Of a DNA stretch of 64,000 nt, positions 1-9,580 are shown piece after piece. Position numbers and translations under genes: made by a program. Under the pieces are notes generated by a model that was not told where the DNA came from, searched no databases, and worked only from the letters and a program-made list of their open reading frames with translations. Position 1 is the first letter of the stretch; each line of letters opens with the position of its first letter. Location of the stretch: contig NZ_CP067101.1 of NCBI RefSeq assembly GCF_016616425.1, forward strand, positions 3,782,001-3,846,000, in the 5' to 3' direction. Source of the stretch: Bradyrhizobium diazoefficiens. Its GTDB lineage: Bacteria > Pseudomonadota > Alphaproteobacteria > Rhizobiales > Xanthobacteraceae.

Positions 1-1378
1 CGGCAACCGAGAGCACGATGGCGTCGCCGCCGCGCGGACCAACGATCTGGAGGCCGAAGGGCAATCCGGCTTCGTCGACGCCGAGCGGAATGCTGATCGC
101 GGGATGACCGGGAAGCGTGACGGCGTAAGCCAGCGCGAGCCAGTGGAAGTAGGATTTGGTCGGCGCGCCGTCGATCTCCGCCGGGTAGAGCTCGGACCAT
201 GGTCGCGGACTGAGTGTAATGGTCGGGCTGATCAGCACGTCGCAGGTTTCGAAGAAGCTTTGATAGGCGCGATAGATCCGCGTCTGCGTCGTCGCGGCCC
301 GCGCATGATCTTCGAGCGTGTAGGAGAGGCCTTCCTCGACATTGGCGCGGACGTTGGGGCCCAGCATCTCGGGACGTTCCTTGTAGTTCTTGCCGTGCGT
401 CGCCAGGAACATGCCCGCGCGCAGCACGGCAAAGGCGTCGTCGGCGCCGGAGCAATCCGGTGTCGCTTCGCGGGATTCTGCGAAGAGCGGCGCTAGCCTC
501 TTCACACGCGCGCGAAACACGCGCCGGATGGCCTGCTCGGTCGGGGCGAAGCCAAAATCCTCGGTGAAGGCGAGACGCAGCTTGCCGAGTTCTGCGGGGT
601 GCGGCGTGGCCCAGCGCCCGGCGCGAGCGCGCAGGGGCTCGCCGGGCAGCGTATAGGCGAGCGGATCGCGGGCGTCATCGCTCGCCATCACCGACAGCAT
701 CAGCGCGGTGTCGGCGACGTTGCGCGCCATCGGCCCGTCGGTCGACAAGTTGGACCAACCGAACGCACGCTTTTCGCTGGCCACGAGGCCGTAGGACGGA
801 CGCATGCCGACAATGCCGGCAAAGCCTGCCGGATTGCGCAAGGAGCCGCCGGTGTCCGAGCCCGAGGCGAGCGGAGCCATGCCGCAGGCCAGCGCCACCG
901 CCGAGCCGCCGGAGGAGCCGGCCGCCGAGCGCATGGGATCGAAGGGATTGCCGGTCGCGCCGAACACGGGATTGCGGGTGTTGCCGCCCGCCGCCCATTC
1001 CGGCGTGTTGGTCTTGCCGAAGATGACCGCGCCGGCGGCGCGCAGGCGCGCAACCGAGCCCTGATCGGCGGCCGGGACGTTATCCTTCAGCAGCGGGCTG
1101 CCATAGGTGGAACGAATCCCGGCGGTGTCCTGGGTGTCCTTGATGAGAACGGGGAGCCCGTGCAGGGCACCACGATCCTCGCCGCACAGGATGGCGGCTT
1201 CGGCCGCCTTGGCAGCGGCACGTGCGCCCGGCTCGTCCAGCGTCACGACGGCGTTGACGGCGGGGTTGACGGCGGAAATGCGGGACAGGCAGGAGTCCAA
1301 CAGCTCGACGGGCGAGATCGCCCGCGCGGCCAACAGGCGGCGCAGCTCGACGGCGCCGGAATCGCAAAGCTCAGACAA
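1..1378 (-). CDS. Amidase-signature family amidase, C-terminus cut by window edge
   Basis: Hydrolyses an amide bond; the natural substrate cannot be told from sequence. The reverse-strand frame is open from a TTG at 1378 to the window edge. A stop codon (1391-1393) lies five codons upstream, so TTG is the first possible start, and an AAGGGGA ribosome-binding site precedes it by about 7 bases. The amidase-signature catalytic triad is visible: the lysine in VLIKD, and the two serines of the Gly/Ser-rich stretch SAAGSSGGSAVALA followed by GSDTGGS. The readable part (about 459 residues) ends in GLPFGLQIVGPRGGD, which in this family lies near the C-terminus, so only a short tail is missing. It is divergent from nothing here: the next gene (rne) converges in the same direction from upstream. 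Family assignment is firm, substrate is unknown. Confidence 0.9.
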   Translation of the reverse strand, partial: MSELCDSGAVELRRLLAARAISPVELLDSCLSRISAVNPAVNAVVTLDEPGARAAAKAAEAAILCGEDRGALHGLPVLIKDTQDTAGIRSTYGSPLLKDNVPAADQGSVARLRAAGAVIFGKTNTPEWAAGGNTRNPVFGATGNPFDPMRSAAGSSGGSAVALACGMAPLASGSDTGGSLRNPAGFAGIVGMRPSYGLVASEKRAFGWSNLSTDGPMARNVADTALMLSVMASDDARDPLAYTLPGEPLRARAGRWATPHPAELGKLRLAFTEDFGFAPTEQAIRRVFRARVKRLAPLFAESREATPDCSGADDAFAVLRAGMFLATHGKNYKERPEMLGPNVRANVEEGLSYTLEDHARAATTQTRIYRAYQSFFETCDVLISPTITLSPRPWSELYPAEIDGAPTKSYFHWLALAYAVTLPGHPAISIPLGVDEAGLPFGLQIVGPRGGDAIVLSVA

Positions 1379-1555
1379 TGCTGGTCCCCTTCAAAATCGT
1401 GAAAGCGATCTAGCATATCGCAAACCAAGTTGGACGCACCGCGCACCGAGTTTTTTGCGCGCCGAAGATCTTTCGACGACCAGCACCGCCCGATCGCATC
1501 GCGCCGCTTGGTGGGGACGAACTCCCGTCCTAGTGCGAGCAGGGCAAGCGTCGAA

Positions 1556-1583
1556 ACAAAAACGCCCGGCTGTGCCGGGCGTT
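1556..1583 (-). terminator. Intrinsic terminator of rne
   Basis: Read on the reverse strand it is a 10-bp GC-rich stem (AACGCCCGGC / GCCGGGCGTT) with a 3-base ACA loop, followed directly by a short T run. It starts 20 bases past the rne stop codon and points the right way, so it fits rho-independent termination of rne. Confidence 0.85.
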
Positions 1584-1602
1584 CTGCATGGGACGTTCGG
1601 CT

Positions 1603-4600
1603 TTATTCGCCGCCGCCGAAGCGGCGGGACCACCAGCCGGCGCGGCGCGGGGCGGCCGGCGTTTCGCTTGCCGCTTCCGGCGCGGGTTCGGGCGCCGGCG
1701 GAGCGACCGGCTCGGCGGGCTGCGCAACCGGGGTCGCCGGCTCGCGCGGGCTGCTCGACAGGAAGCTCACCTTTTCCCGGACCGTGGAGCGGCGCCGTGC
1801 GGCCTTGTCGTCGGCGGGCTCTTCCTCCGCGGCAACGGGCTCGGGCTGGACCGGCGCCTCTGTCTGCATCTCGGCGCGCGGTTCAGGCTGCGACACTTGT
1901 GGCTCGGCGGCATGCTCGATTTGCGCAATCGAGGGCGCAGCCTCGGTGCCGCCGTCGAAATCGGCAACCGCCTCGGTCGCTTCCGGCAGCGCATTGGCCG
2001 CAAGCTCGTCGCTGATGGAGCCGGCGAGACCATCTTCGCCACCTCCGCGCCGACGGCGTCCGCCACGGCGGCCACGCCGGCGCCGGCGGTCGGCGCTGCC
2101 TTGCTGTTCGCCGCGGGCCTGACCTGCCTGTTCCTCGCCTTCCTCGCCGTCCTGCTCGGATTCGGCATCCTCTTCACCCTGGCCGGCCGCCATGGCCGCT
2201 TCGGGAAGGGCGTTATCCTCGCGCAACTCGCCGTCGCGCTGGCCACCGCGGCCGCGCCGGCGCCGGCGGCGCTTGCGGCGCAGGCCGTCCTGGTCGGAGG
2301 TGGCTTCGCCCGATGCCTGCTCCTCGGCGAGGCCCTCGGTCTCCTCGGTTTCGACCTCGGATTCGGTCTCGACGTCAAAGCCGTCCTCTTCGTCAAAAGC
2401 CTCTTCAGCCACGGGCGGCGGGCTCGCAGCCGCCTGCGCCGCAAGCAGCGCCTTGGCGGCTTCCAGCGTATGCACCTGCTCGCCGCGGTCGATGACGTAG
2501 GCCTGCGGCCCGCTGACGCTGGGATCTGCGATAACCGACAGCGTGACCTTGAAGCCGTTCTCGAGATCGCGCAGATGGCCGCGCTTGTGGTTCAGCACAT
2601 AGAGCGCGACGTCGGTGCGGGTGCGGACCACGAGATTGTGGGTCGCGCCCTTCATCAGGATCTCTTCGAGGCCGCGCAGCAGCTGGAGCGCCACCGAGGA
2701 CACCGAGCGGACGTGGCCGGTGCCGCCACAATGCGGGCACGGATCGGTCGAGCTCTCGAGCACGCTGGCGCGGATGCGCTGGCGCGACATCTCGAGCAAG
2801 CCGAAATGCGAGATGCGGCCGACCTGGATGCGCGCGCGGTCCTGCCGGAGGCAATCGGACAGCTTGCGCTCGACCGCGCGGTTGTTGCGCTTCTCGTCCA
2901 TGTCGATGAAGTCGATGACGATCAGGCCGGCGAGGTCGCGCAAGCGAAGCTGCCGGGCGACCTCTTCGGCCGCCTCCAGATTGGTCTTGAGCGCGGTGTC
3001 CTCGATATGGTGCTCGCGCGTGGATCGTCCGGAGTTGACGTCGATCGAGACCAGCGCCTCGGTCTGGTTGATCACGATGTAGCCGCCGGAGCGCAGCTGC
3101 ACGGTTGGCGAGAACATCGCGTCCAGCTGGCTCTCGACGCCCATGCGCGAGAACAGCGGCTGGCCGTCGCGATACTGCTTCACTGCGCTGACATTGGCGG
3201 GCATCAGCATCTTCATGAAGTCGCGCGCTTCACGGTAGCCGGATTCGCCAGCGACCTGAATCTCGTCGATCTCCTTGTTGTAGAGATCGCGCAGCGAGCG
3301 CTTGATCAGCGAGCCTTCCTCGTAGACGAGGGTCGGGGCCTGCGACTTCAGCGTGAGGTCGCGCACCGTCTCCCACATCCGGATCAGGTATTCGAAATCG
3401 CGCTTGATCTCGGGCTTGGTCCGGGCGGCGCCCGCGGTGCGCAGGATGATGCCCATGCCCTCGGGCACGTCGAGATCCTGCACCACTTCCTTCAGGCGGG
3501 AGCGGTCCTGGGCGCTGGTGATCTTGCGGCTGATGCCGCCGCCGCGCGCGGTGTTCGGCATCAACACGGCATAGCGGCCGGCGAGCGACAGATAGGTCGT
3601 CAGCGCCGCGCCCTTGTTGCCGCGCTCTTCCTTGACGACCTGCACCAGCATCACCTGGCGGCGCTTGATGACTTCCTGGATCTTGTACTGGCGACGCGGG
3701 CGGAAGGTGCGCTCCGGCACTTCCTCCATCACGTCGTCGCCGCCGACAGATTCGACGACTTCCTCTTCGGCTTCCTCGCCGTCCTCGTCCTCATCCTCGT
3801 CGTCTTCGTCGATTGCTTCCGCAGCCTCGGCAGGCGACGTCTCGGCACCCTCGCCGGCGGCGTACACGGCATCGGCCGGCTCAGCGGCTGATGTCACGGC
3901 CTCAGCCAGAGCTTCCGCATGCGCTTCCGGAGCGTGAGATTCGAAGGCTCGCGTTTCCTGCGGCTCGGCAACAGTCTCGGTCGCGACCACGGGCTCGGCG
4001 CCGATGGCCGCGACAGGCGCGGGCGTCTCGTCGGCATGATCATGATCATGATGATCGTGCTGGTCATCGTGACCATGGTCGTGATCGTGCGCACGCTCGT
4101 CATCATGGGCATGATGATCGTCGTGATCGTGATCGCGATCATCATGTTCGCCGTGATCGTGGTCGTGCAGATCATGGCCCTCATGCTCGCCGTGATGCTC
4201 CGTGTCGGCGTGCAGATGCTCGCCTTCGTGCAGGGTGCCCTCGGCATGCTCCGGCAGCGCTGCACCCTCGATCGGCCGGGCGGCGGGATCAGCGCCGGCA
4301 TCGAGGCCTTCCACGATGTCGCTGCGCACGCGCTCGCCATGGCCGCGGCGGCGGGCGTTGCGGTGGCGCGAACGACGGCGGCCGTGGGAGCGGTTCTCGC
4401 TCTCCTCCTCGGCCTCGCGATGGGCCTGTTCCTCGGCCTCGATCAGCGCCTGCCGGTCGGCGACCGGGATCTGATAGTAGTCGGGATGGATTTCGCTGAA
4501 GGCAAGGAAGCCGTGGCGGTTGCCGCCATATTCGACGAAGGCGGCCTGGAGCGAGGGTTCGACCCTTGTGACCTTGGCGAGATAGATGTTCCCGCGCAGC

Positions 4601-4710
4601 TGCTTGCGTTGTGCGGTCTCGAAATCAAACTCTTCGACGCGATTGCCGCGGACCACGACGACCCGGGTCTCTTCCGGGTGGGTGGCATCGATCAACATCT
4701 TGTTGGGCAT
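1603..4710 (-). CDS. rne: Ribonuclease E with large acidic/His-rich insertion in the S1 domain
   Basis: Endoribonuclease that cuts single-stranded AU-rich RNA and organises the degradosome in mRNA decay and rRNA/tRNA maturation. The 1035-residue product starts with MPNKMLIDATHPEE. The S1 RNA-binding fold begins at about residues 36-90 (RGNIYLAKVTRVEPSLQAAF) and resumes at about 341-385 (QVMLVQVVKEERGNKGAAL). Between them is a roughly 250-residue insertion with an Arg-rich part (about 108-130), a His/Asp-rich part (about 154-226) and a Glu/Asp run (about 300-320). The catalytic core keeps the two metal-binding aspartates in VSIDVNSGR and IVIDFIDM, and the Zn-link CPHCGG. The C-terminal third is low complexity with two arginine-rich patches (about 810-830 and 885-905) and ends in RAGWWSRR, a likely protein- or RNA-binding tail. 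An insertion here is common in alphaproteobacterial RNase E; the histidine content is the unusual part. Confidence 0.96.
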   Translation of the reverse strand: MPNKMLIDATHPEETRVVVVRGNRVEEFDFETAQRKQLRGNIYLAKVTRVEPSLQAAFVEYGGNRHGFLAFSEIHPDYYQIPVADRQALIEAEEQAHREAEEESENRSHGRRRSRHRNARRRGHGERVRSDIVEGLDAGADPAARPIEGAALPEHAEGTLHEGEHLHADTEHHGEHEGHDLHDHDHGEHDDRDHDHDDHHAHDDERAHDHDHGHDDQHDHHDHDHADETPAPVAAIGAEPVVATETVAEPQETRAFESHAPEAHAEALAEAVTSAAEPADAVYAAGEGAETSPAEAAEAIDEDDEDEDEDGEEAEEEVVESVGGDDVMEEVPERTFRPRRQYKIQEVIKRRQVMLVQVVKEERGNKGAALTTYLSLAGRYAVLMPNTARGGGISRKITSAQDRSRLKEVVQDLDVPEGMGIILRTAGAARTKPEIKRDFEYLIRMWETVRDLTLKSQAPTLVYEEGSLIKRSLRDLYNKEIDEIQVAGESGYREARDFMKMLMPANVSAVKQYRDGQPLFSRMGVESQLDAMFSPTVQLRSGGYIVINQTEALVSIDVNSGRSTREHHIEDTALKTNLEAAEEVARQLRLRDLAGLIVIDFIDMDEKRNNRAVERKLSDCLRQDRARIQVGRISHFGLLEMSRQRIRASVLESSTDPCPHCGGTGHVRSVSSVALQLLRGLEEILMKGATHNLVVRTRTDVALYVLNHKRGHLRDLENGFKVTLSVIADPSVSGPQAYVIDRGEQVHTLEAAKALLAAQAAASPPPVAEEAFDEEDGFDVETESEVETEETEGLAEEQASGEATSDQDGLRRKRRRRRRGRGGQRDGELREDNALPEAAMAAGQGEEDAESEQDGEEGEEQAGQARGEQQGSADRRRRRGRRGGRRRRGGGEDGLAGSISDELAANALPEATEAVADFDGGTEAAPSIAQIEHAAEPQVSQPEPRAEMQTEAPVQPEPVAAEEEPADDKAARRRSTVREKVSFLSSSPREPATPVAQPAEPVAPPAPEPAPEAASETPAAPRRAGWWSRRFGGGE
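4033..4230 (-). repeat. Low-complexity His/Asp-coding tract inside rne
   Basis: This stretch encodes about residues 161-226 of RNase E, with about 25 histidines and a similar number of Asp/Glu, mostly as HD, HDHD and HDDHH units. At DNA level it is a degenerate series of catgat/gatcgt hexamers, so its length could vary between strains by slippage. Confidence 0.85.
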
Positions 4711-5415
4711 GTCTTAACTCTTGGCGGCGGCGGGCGCGATTCACCGTGGGCGCGTATCGCGCCGCCGGGTGACGCGACGGTCCACCTGATTCGGGGGTGA
4801 GGGGAAGGCCGAAACGCCGTCTCTCGCGCCTTGCCGAACCGGAAGCTTCAGGACCAACGCGGCGCGCGGGATTTTCACTCCGCAGCGTCGCGAATGGTCC
4901 TTCAGAATTCGTCGGCACAGTCTGGCGCATCAAGCGTCGGCCCGTATGAAACATTGGGCGGCGAGGCCGCCCTTCAATCAGTTGCTGCTGGCCAGGCATG
5001 GCGCGAGCGCGCTCGCCTTGGGGATCACGAACCGCTCCCTTGGGATCAAGGGACCGGGCAATGGGTTATGCCGCTGTCAAAACCGTCCCGGGAACGTGAG
5101 TGGTAGCCCGGGACCGTCCGCCGCCGATGCTTGACCCGCTCCACCTCGCTGCCGCGCACCGCGCTGGCCTTAGAGGGAAACGGAAAACGCTGGAATTCCC
5201 AAACCTTGGGAGTTCCGGCGCTGCACCGGGAGGCTGAATGCGACACAACCGGAAATATCGGCCGTCAGCATTCCGTACATACGAGGAATGAGCCAACCGT
5301 GCAAGGGAGCGTCGCACGGCGGTCACAGTCAGCGAGTTTCGCGCTTCTGTCATTAAGGATCGATTAACCCTGTGGTTCTATTGCGTTAAAAGGGCTGCTC
5401 GGAGGCACGGAATCG
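4711..5415. other. 705-bp gene-free region: rne leader and amiC promoter region
   Basis: No credible coding frame is seen on either strand. Because rne starts at 4710 and amiC at 5416 on opposite strands, both promoters must lie here. Inverted repeats visible include GTCCCGGG at 5085-5092 with CCCGGGAC at 5107-5114, CCCTTG..CAAGGG near 5037-5052, and CATTCC at 5269-5274 with GGAATG at 5285-5290. A long structured 5' leader would be consistent with RNase E autoregulation known in other bacteria, but no known leader motif is recognised. Confidence 0.5.
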
Positions 5416-6711
5416 GTGGCGAGCCGCACAAATCAACGGGTTTTGCTGGGATGCGCGCTTCTGTGCGCCGCGGTATTGCCATGTGCTGATTCCTCGCGCC
5501 TGAGGGCGGCGGAAAGCCGGCCGCAACCCGTTGTTGCGGTGGCGAATTTCCCGGTCGCCTCGGCCGCCCGGCTGGCCGGCGACGACAAGCAGACCCGCTT
5601 CATTCTCGACATCGACCAGGCCGTCAGCTTCCGCGCCGTCACGCTGGCCGACCCCTACCGGGTCGTCGTTGACGTGCCGCAGGTCAATTTTCATCTTCCT
5701 CCGGGCACGGGGGTCGGGGGGCGCGGACTGGTCAAGGCCTTCCGCTATGGGCTCGTCATGCCCGGCGGCTCGCGAATCGTGTTCGACCTAACCGGACCGG
5801 CCAGGATCGCCAATTCCTACGTGCTGGAGGCGGCCAACGGCCAGCCGGCCCGGCTGGTGCTGGAGCTGGAGGAGGTCGACCGTGCCGCCTTCGTGCAGTC
5901 GCTCGCGCCCGAAAATCGCCCCGAGCTACGGCCCTCGATCGCTGAGGCGCAGCCTGCAACGGCTCCCGCGACGGCGACCCCGGAAACGGCGCAGCACAAG
6001 GCCGATGGCCGGCCGGTGGTCGTGATCGATCCCGGCCATGGCGGCATCGACAATGGCACGCAGTCCGGCGGCGAGAGCGAAAAGAACCTGGTGCTCGCGT
6101 TCGGGCTGGCCCTGCGCGACAAGCTCGAGAAGGCCGGCAAATACCGTGTGGTCATGACGCGGGACGATGACACCTTCATCCCCCTCAATGACAGGACCAA
6201 GGTCGCCCGCAACCTCAAGGCCGCTTTGTTCGTCTCGATTCATGCCGATGCACTGCCCCGTGCCGAGGGCGATGCGCAGGGCGCGACCATCTATACGCTG
6301 TCCGACAAGGCGTCCGATGCCGAGGCTCAGCGGCTGGCCGATGCGGAAAACCGGGCGGATGCGATCGCGGGCTTCAACCTCGCGGAGGAGCCGACCGATG
6401 TCGCCGACATCCTGATCGACCTCACGCAGCGAGAAACCCGCACCTTTTCGAACCGTTTCGCCCGCCTTCTGATGGCGGAAATGAAGTCGACGGTACGGAT
6501 GCACAAGCACCCCCTGAAATCGGCCGGCTTCCGGGTCCTGAAGGCGCCCGATGTGCCCTCGGTGCTGGTCGAGATCGGTTATGTCTCCAACAAGGGCGAC
6601 CTCGAGCACCTGGTCTCGGAGGGGTGGCGGTCGCGTGCCGTCGGGTCGATGGCGCAGGCGATTGACGGGTTTTTGACCAAACGGATGGCCACGGCGGGAT
6701 CGTCAAATTGA
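5416..6711 (+). CDS. amiC: N-acetylmuramoyl-L-alanine amidase, AMIN + Amidase_3
   Basis: Periplasmic zinc enzyme that cleaves the bond between N-acetylmuramic acid and L-alanine in peptidoglycan, used for daughter-cell separation. It starts at a GTG preceded by GGAGG at 5401 (about 10 bases). Residues 1-31 form a signal peptide (hydrophobic VLLGCALLCAAVLP core). An AMIN envelope-targeting domain covers about 40-150, then a Pro/Ala/Thr-rich linker, then the Amidase_3 domain (about 195-425). The zinc ligands are visible as the His in VVIDPGHGG, the Glu in GGESEKN and the His in VSIHADA; the catalytic Glu is in VLVEIGYVSN. The 431-residue length is normal for AmiC of rhizobia. It is followed by the PBP1a gene on the same strand, so both act on the cell wall. 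Confidence 0.95.
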   Translation: MASRTNQRVLLGCALLCAAVLPCADSSRLRAAESRPQPVVAVANFPVASAARLAGDDKQTRFILDIDQAVSFRAVTLADPYRVVVDVPQVNFHLPPGTGVGGRGLVKAFRYGLVMPGGSRIVFDLTGPARIANSYVLEAANGQPARLVLELEEVDRAAFVQSLAPENRPELRPSIAEAQPATAPATATPETAQHKADGRPVVVIDPGHGGIDNGTQSGGESEKNLVLAFGLALRDKLEKAGKYRVVMTRDDDTFIPLNDRTKVARNLKAALFVSIHADALPRAEGDAQGATIYTLSDKASDAEAQRLADAENRADAIAGFNLAEEPTDVADILIDLTQRETRTFSNRFARLLMAEMKSTVRMHKHPLKSAGFRVLKAPDVPSVLVEIGYVSNKGDLEHLVSEGWRSRAVGSMAQAIDGFLTKRMATAGSSN

Positions 6712-6963
6712 CGACCCAGAGTCTTCAAACTGAAAGGGTTTTTCCGTCCCGCCGCAAAAGCCCTAGTTTGGCCACAGCGGGCGCTTTATAAAAACGCCGC
6801 AGGGGGTTCCGGAATCGGCGAGAATCCTGTTCGGCGAGCGTCTCAAGTCCGGCACTGATGGTATTGCGTAAGCCGGTGAATTCGCGACGTGAGGTTGGCG
6901 CCTGTTTGGGGTGCCAAGGGGCTGATACTGGGCTGATCCAGAGTTTGAACGGATAAACAGATA

Positions 6964-9468
6964 ATGCGCTTGCTGGTGCGGTTCATGGGCTTCCTGTTCG
7001 CCGCGGGAACAGTGGTGTTCCTTGTCGGTATCGGGGCCGTGGCAGGCCTGATCTGGCACTTCTCCAAGGATTTGCCGGACTATTCTCAGCTTCAGGATTA
7101 CGAGCCGCCGGTGATGACCCGCGTGCACGCGGTCGACGGTTCGCTGCTCGGCGAATACGCCAAGGAGCGGCGGCTCTATCTGCCGATCCAGGCGGTGCCC
7201 AAGCTCGTGATCAACGCGTTCCTGGCGGCCGAAGACAAGAATTTCTACGAGCATGGCGGCATCGACTACACCGGCATGGCGCGCGCAGGTCTGCTCTACA
7301 TCCAGAATTACGGCTCCAATCGGCGTCCGCAGGGCGCCTCCACCATCACCCAGCAGGTCGCCAAGAACTTCCTCTTGACCAACGAGGTCTCGTTCGCGCG
7401 CAAGATCAAGGAAGCCTTGCTGGCGATGCGGATCGAGAAGACCTATTCCAAGGACAAGATCCTCGAACTGTATCTGAACGAAATCTATCTCGGTCTCGGC
7501 GCCTACGGCATCGCGGCCGCTTCGCTGGTCTATTTCGACAAGTCGGTGAACGAGCTGACAGTGGCTGAAGCCGCCTATCTCGCGGCGCTGCCGAAAATGC
7601 CGGCGACCCTGCACCCGGTGCGCAACCGTGATCGCGCCATCGAGCGCCGCAACTACGTGATCGATCGTCTCCAGGAGAACGGCTGGATCAAGCAGGCTGA
7701 CGCCGACAAGGCGCGCAAGGAGCCGCTGGTCGTCACCAGCCGTTCCAACGGCGCCCACACCTTCGCCGGCGAATATTTCGCCGAGGAGGTCCGCCGCGAC
7801 CTCTTCGAGCGCTATGGCGAGAAGAAGCTGTACGAGGGCGGGCTCTCGGTCCGCACGACGCTCGATCCGAAGATCCAGGTCATGGCGCGCAAGACCATGG
7901 TCGCCGGCCTCGTGAACTATGACGAGCAGCAGGGCTATCGCGGCGCCATCAGCAAGCTCGATATTTCGGGCGACTGGGGCGTGAAGCTCGCCGAGATCAA
8001 ATCGCTCTCCGACATCTCGCCCTGGCGCATGGCGGTCGTGCTGGAGACCAGCGAGCAGTCGGCGCGCATCGGCTTCCAGCCGAGCCGCGAGCTTGGCGGC
8101 GCCGTGAGCAAGCAGCGCGAGACGGGCCTCGTTACGCTCGACGGCGTCAAATGGGCGAGGCCGGCGCAGGGCAACACCAAGGGCAAGACGCCGACGTCGG
8201 TGGCGCAGGTGCTGCAGCCCGGCGACGTGATCTATGCCGATCCGCTCTACAGCAAGGAAGGGCAACCGGTCGAGGGTCAGTACCGGTTGCGCCAAATTCC
8301 CGAAGTGTCCGGCGCGATGGTGGTGATGGATCCCTGGACCGGCCGCGTGCTTGCGATGGTCGGCGGTTTCTCGTTCGACCAGAGCCAGTTCAATCGCGCC
8401 ACGCAGGCCTATCGGCAGCCGGGGTCGTCGTTCAAGCCGATCGTGTATTCGGCTGCGCTCGACAACGGCTATACGCCCTCGACCGTCGTGCTTGATGCGC
8501 CGATCGAAATCGATCAGGGGCAGGGCGCCGGCGTGTGGCGGCCGGAAAACTTCTCCTCGGGCAAGTACCAGGGACCGGTCACGCTGCGCAACGCGCTGCG
8601 GCAATCGCTCAACACGGTGACGGTGCGCCTCGCGCAGGATATCGGCATGCCGTTGATTGGCGAATATGCCCGTCGTTTCGGCGTCTACGACGAATTGCCG
8701 AACTATCTCTCCTACGCGCTTGGCGCCGGCGAGACGACGGCAATGCGCATGGTCACGGCGTACTCGATGCTCGCCAATGGCGGCCGCCGCGTGAAGCCGA
8801 CGCTGATCGATCGGATCCAGGACCGTTACGGCCACACCATCTTCAAGCACGACCAGCGCGAATGTCGCGGCTGCGACGCCCCCGGCGGCTGGAAGAACCA
8901 GCCCGAGCCGCAACTGATCGACCGCCGCGAGCAGGTGTTGGACTCCATGACCGCCTACCAGATTACGGAGTTGCTGGAAGGCGTGGTCCAGGCCGGCACC
9001 GCGACCGTGGTCAAGGCGGTCGGCAAGCCGATCGCCGGCAAGACCGGTACCACCAACGAGGCCAAGGACGCCTGGTTCGTCGGCTTCTCGCCCGATATCG
9101 CCGTCGCCATTTACATGGGCTACGACAAGCCGCGTCCGCTGGGTAAGGGCAATGCCGCGACCGGCGGCCATCTCGCGGCGCCGATCGCGCGCGATTTCCT
9201 CAAGCTCGCACTCGCCGACAAGCCTGCGGTACCGTTCAAGGTGCCGGCCGGCATCAAGCTCGTGCGCGTCGTCGCCAAGACCGGTATGCGCGCCGGTCCC
9301 GGCGAAACCAGCGGCACCATTCTCGAAGCCTTCAAGCCGGGCACGGCGCCGCCGGACAATTATTCGGTCATCGGTGTCGCCGACGCCGACGGCCGCATGC
9401 CGGCGTCCCAGCAGCCGCCGCCTGATTCCGGCTTCTTCATGCGGCCGGGCACCGGCGGGCTGTACTAG
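6964..9468 (+). CDS. mrcA: Penicillin-binding protein 1A, bifunctional
   Basis: Inner-membrane class A PBP that polymerises glycan strands and cross-links peptides. The 834-residue product has an N-terminal membrane anchor (about residues 8-32, LFAAGTVVFLVGIGAVAGLIW core). The GT51 transglycosylase domain follows, with its catalytic Glu in EDKNFYEHGG (E90) and the RPQGASTITQQVAKN motif. The transpeptidase domain has SSFK (nucleophile Ser about 488), SLN (in RQSLNTVTVR) and KTGTTNEAKDAWFVG. An OB-like insert sits between the two domains and a short Pro-rich tail ends the protein. The gene is 252 bp after amiC, long enough for its own promoter. It is followed by a strong hairpin before prfB. 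Confidence 0.96.
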   Translation: MRLLVRFMGFLFAAGTVVFLVGIGAVAGLIWHFSKDLPDYSQLQDYEPPVMTRVHAVDGSLLGEYAKERRLYLPIQAVPKLVINAFLAAEDKNFYEHGGIDYTGMARAGLLYIQNYGSNRRPQGASTITQQVAKNFLLTNEVSFARKIKEALLAMRIEKTYSKDKILELYLNEIYLGLGAYGIAAASLVYFDKSVNELTVAEAAYLAALPKMPATLHPVRNRDRAIERRNYVIDRLQENGWIKQADADKARKEPLVVTSRSNGAHTFAGEYFAEEVRRDLFERYGEKKLYEGGLSVRTTLDPKIQVMARKTMVAGLVNYDEQQGYRGAISKLDISGDWGVKLAEIKSLSDISPWRMAVVLETSEQSARIGFQPSRELGGAVSKQRETGLVTLDGVKWARPAQGNTKGKTPTSVAQVLQPGDVIYADPLYSKEGQPVEGQYRLRQIPEVSGAMVVMDPWTGRVLAMVGGFSFDQSQFNRATQAYRQPGSSFKPIVYSAALDNGYTPSTVVLDAPIEIDQGQGAGVWRPENFSSGKYQGPVTLRNALRQSLNTVTVRLAQDIGMPLIGEYARRFGVYDELPNYLSYALGAGETTAMRMVTAYSMLANGGRRVKPTLIDRIQDRYGHTIFKHDQRECRGCDAPGGWKNQPEPQLIDRREQVLDSMTAYQITELLEGVVQAGTATVVKAVGKPIAGKTGTTNEAKDAWFVGFSPDIAVAIYMGYDKPRPLGKGNAATGGHLAAPIARDFLKLALADKPAVPFKVPAGIKLVRVVAKTGMRAGPGETSGTILEAFKPGTAPPDNYSVIGVADADGRMPASQQPPPDSGFFMRPGTGGLY

Positions 9469-9496
9469 GGCTTAGGACAAGACAGACGTTCTTCCC

Positions 9497-9525
9497 GGCG
9501 GCGGTTGCGCTTTGCAGCCGCCGCC
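9497..9525 (+). terminator. Strong hairpin between mrcA and prfB
   Basis: A 12-bp stem GGCGGCGGTTGC / GCAGCCGCCGCC (one G-U pair) with a 5-base GCTTT loop lies 29 bases after the mrcA stop. There is no clear T run, so termination may be partial or rho-assisted. Confidence 0.6.
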
Positions 9526-9580
9526 GCTACATCCCCATCCAATTGCACGCGGAACCAGCTCCGCGAGACCAGAGAACGAC

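Noticed and set aside
1588..3891. Long open frame antisense to rne
   Set aside because: It is the complement of RNase E in a GC-rich genome; no motif, no RBS, and composition follows the rne third-codon positions.
4033..4230. CRISPR-like repeat from the catgat series in rne
   Set aside because: Units are short and degenerate, encode continuous His/Asp protein sequence and have no spacers.
6763..9171. 802-residue open frame antisense to mrcA
   Set aside because: Shadow of PBP1A on the opposite strand. PBP1A has complete catalytic motifs; the antisense frame has none.
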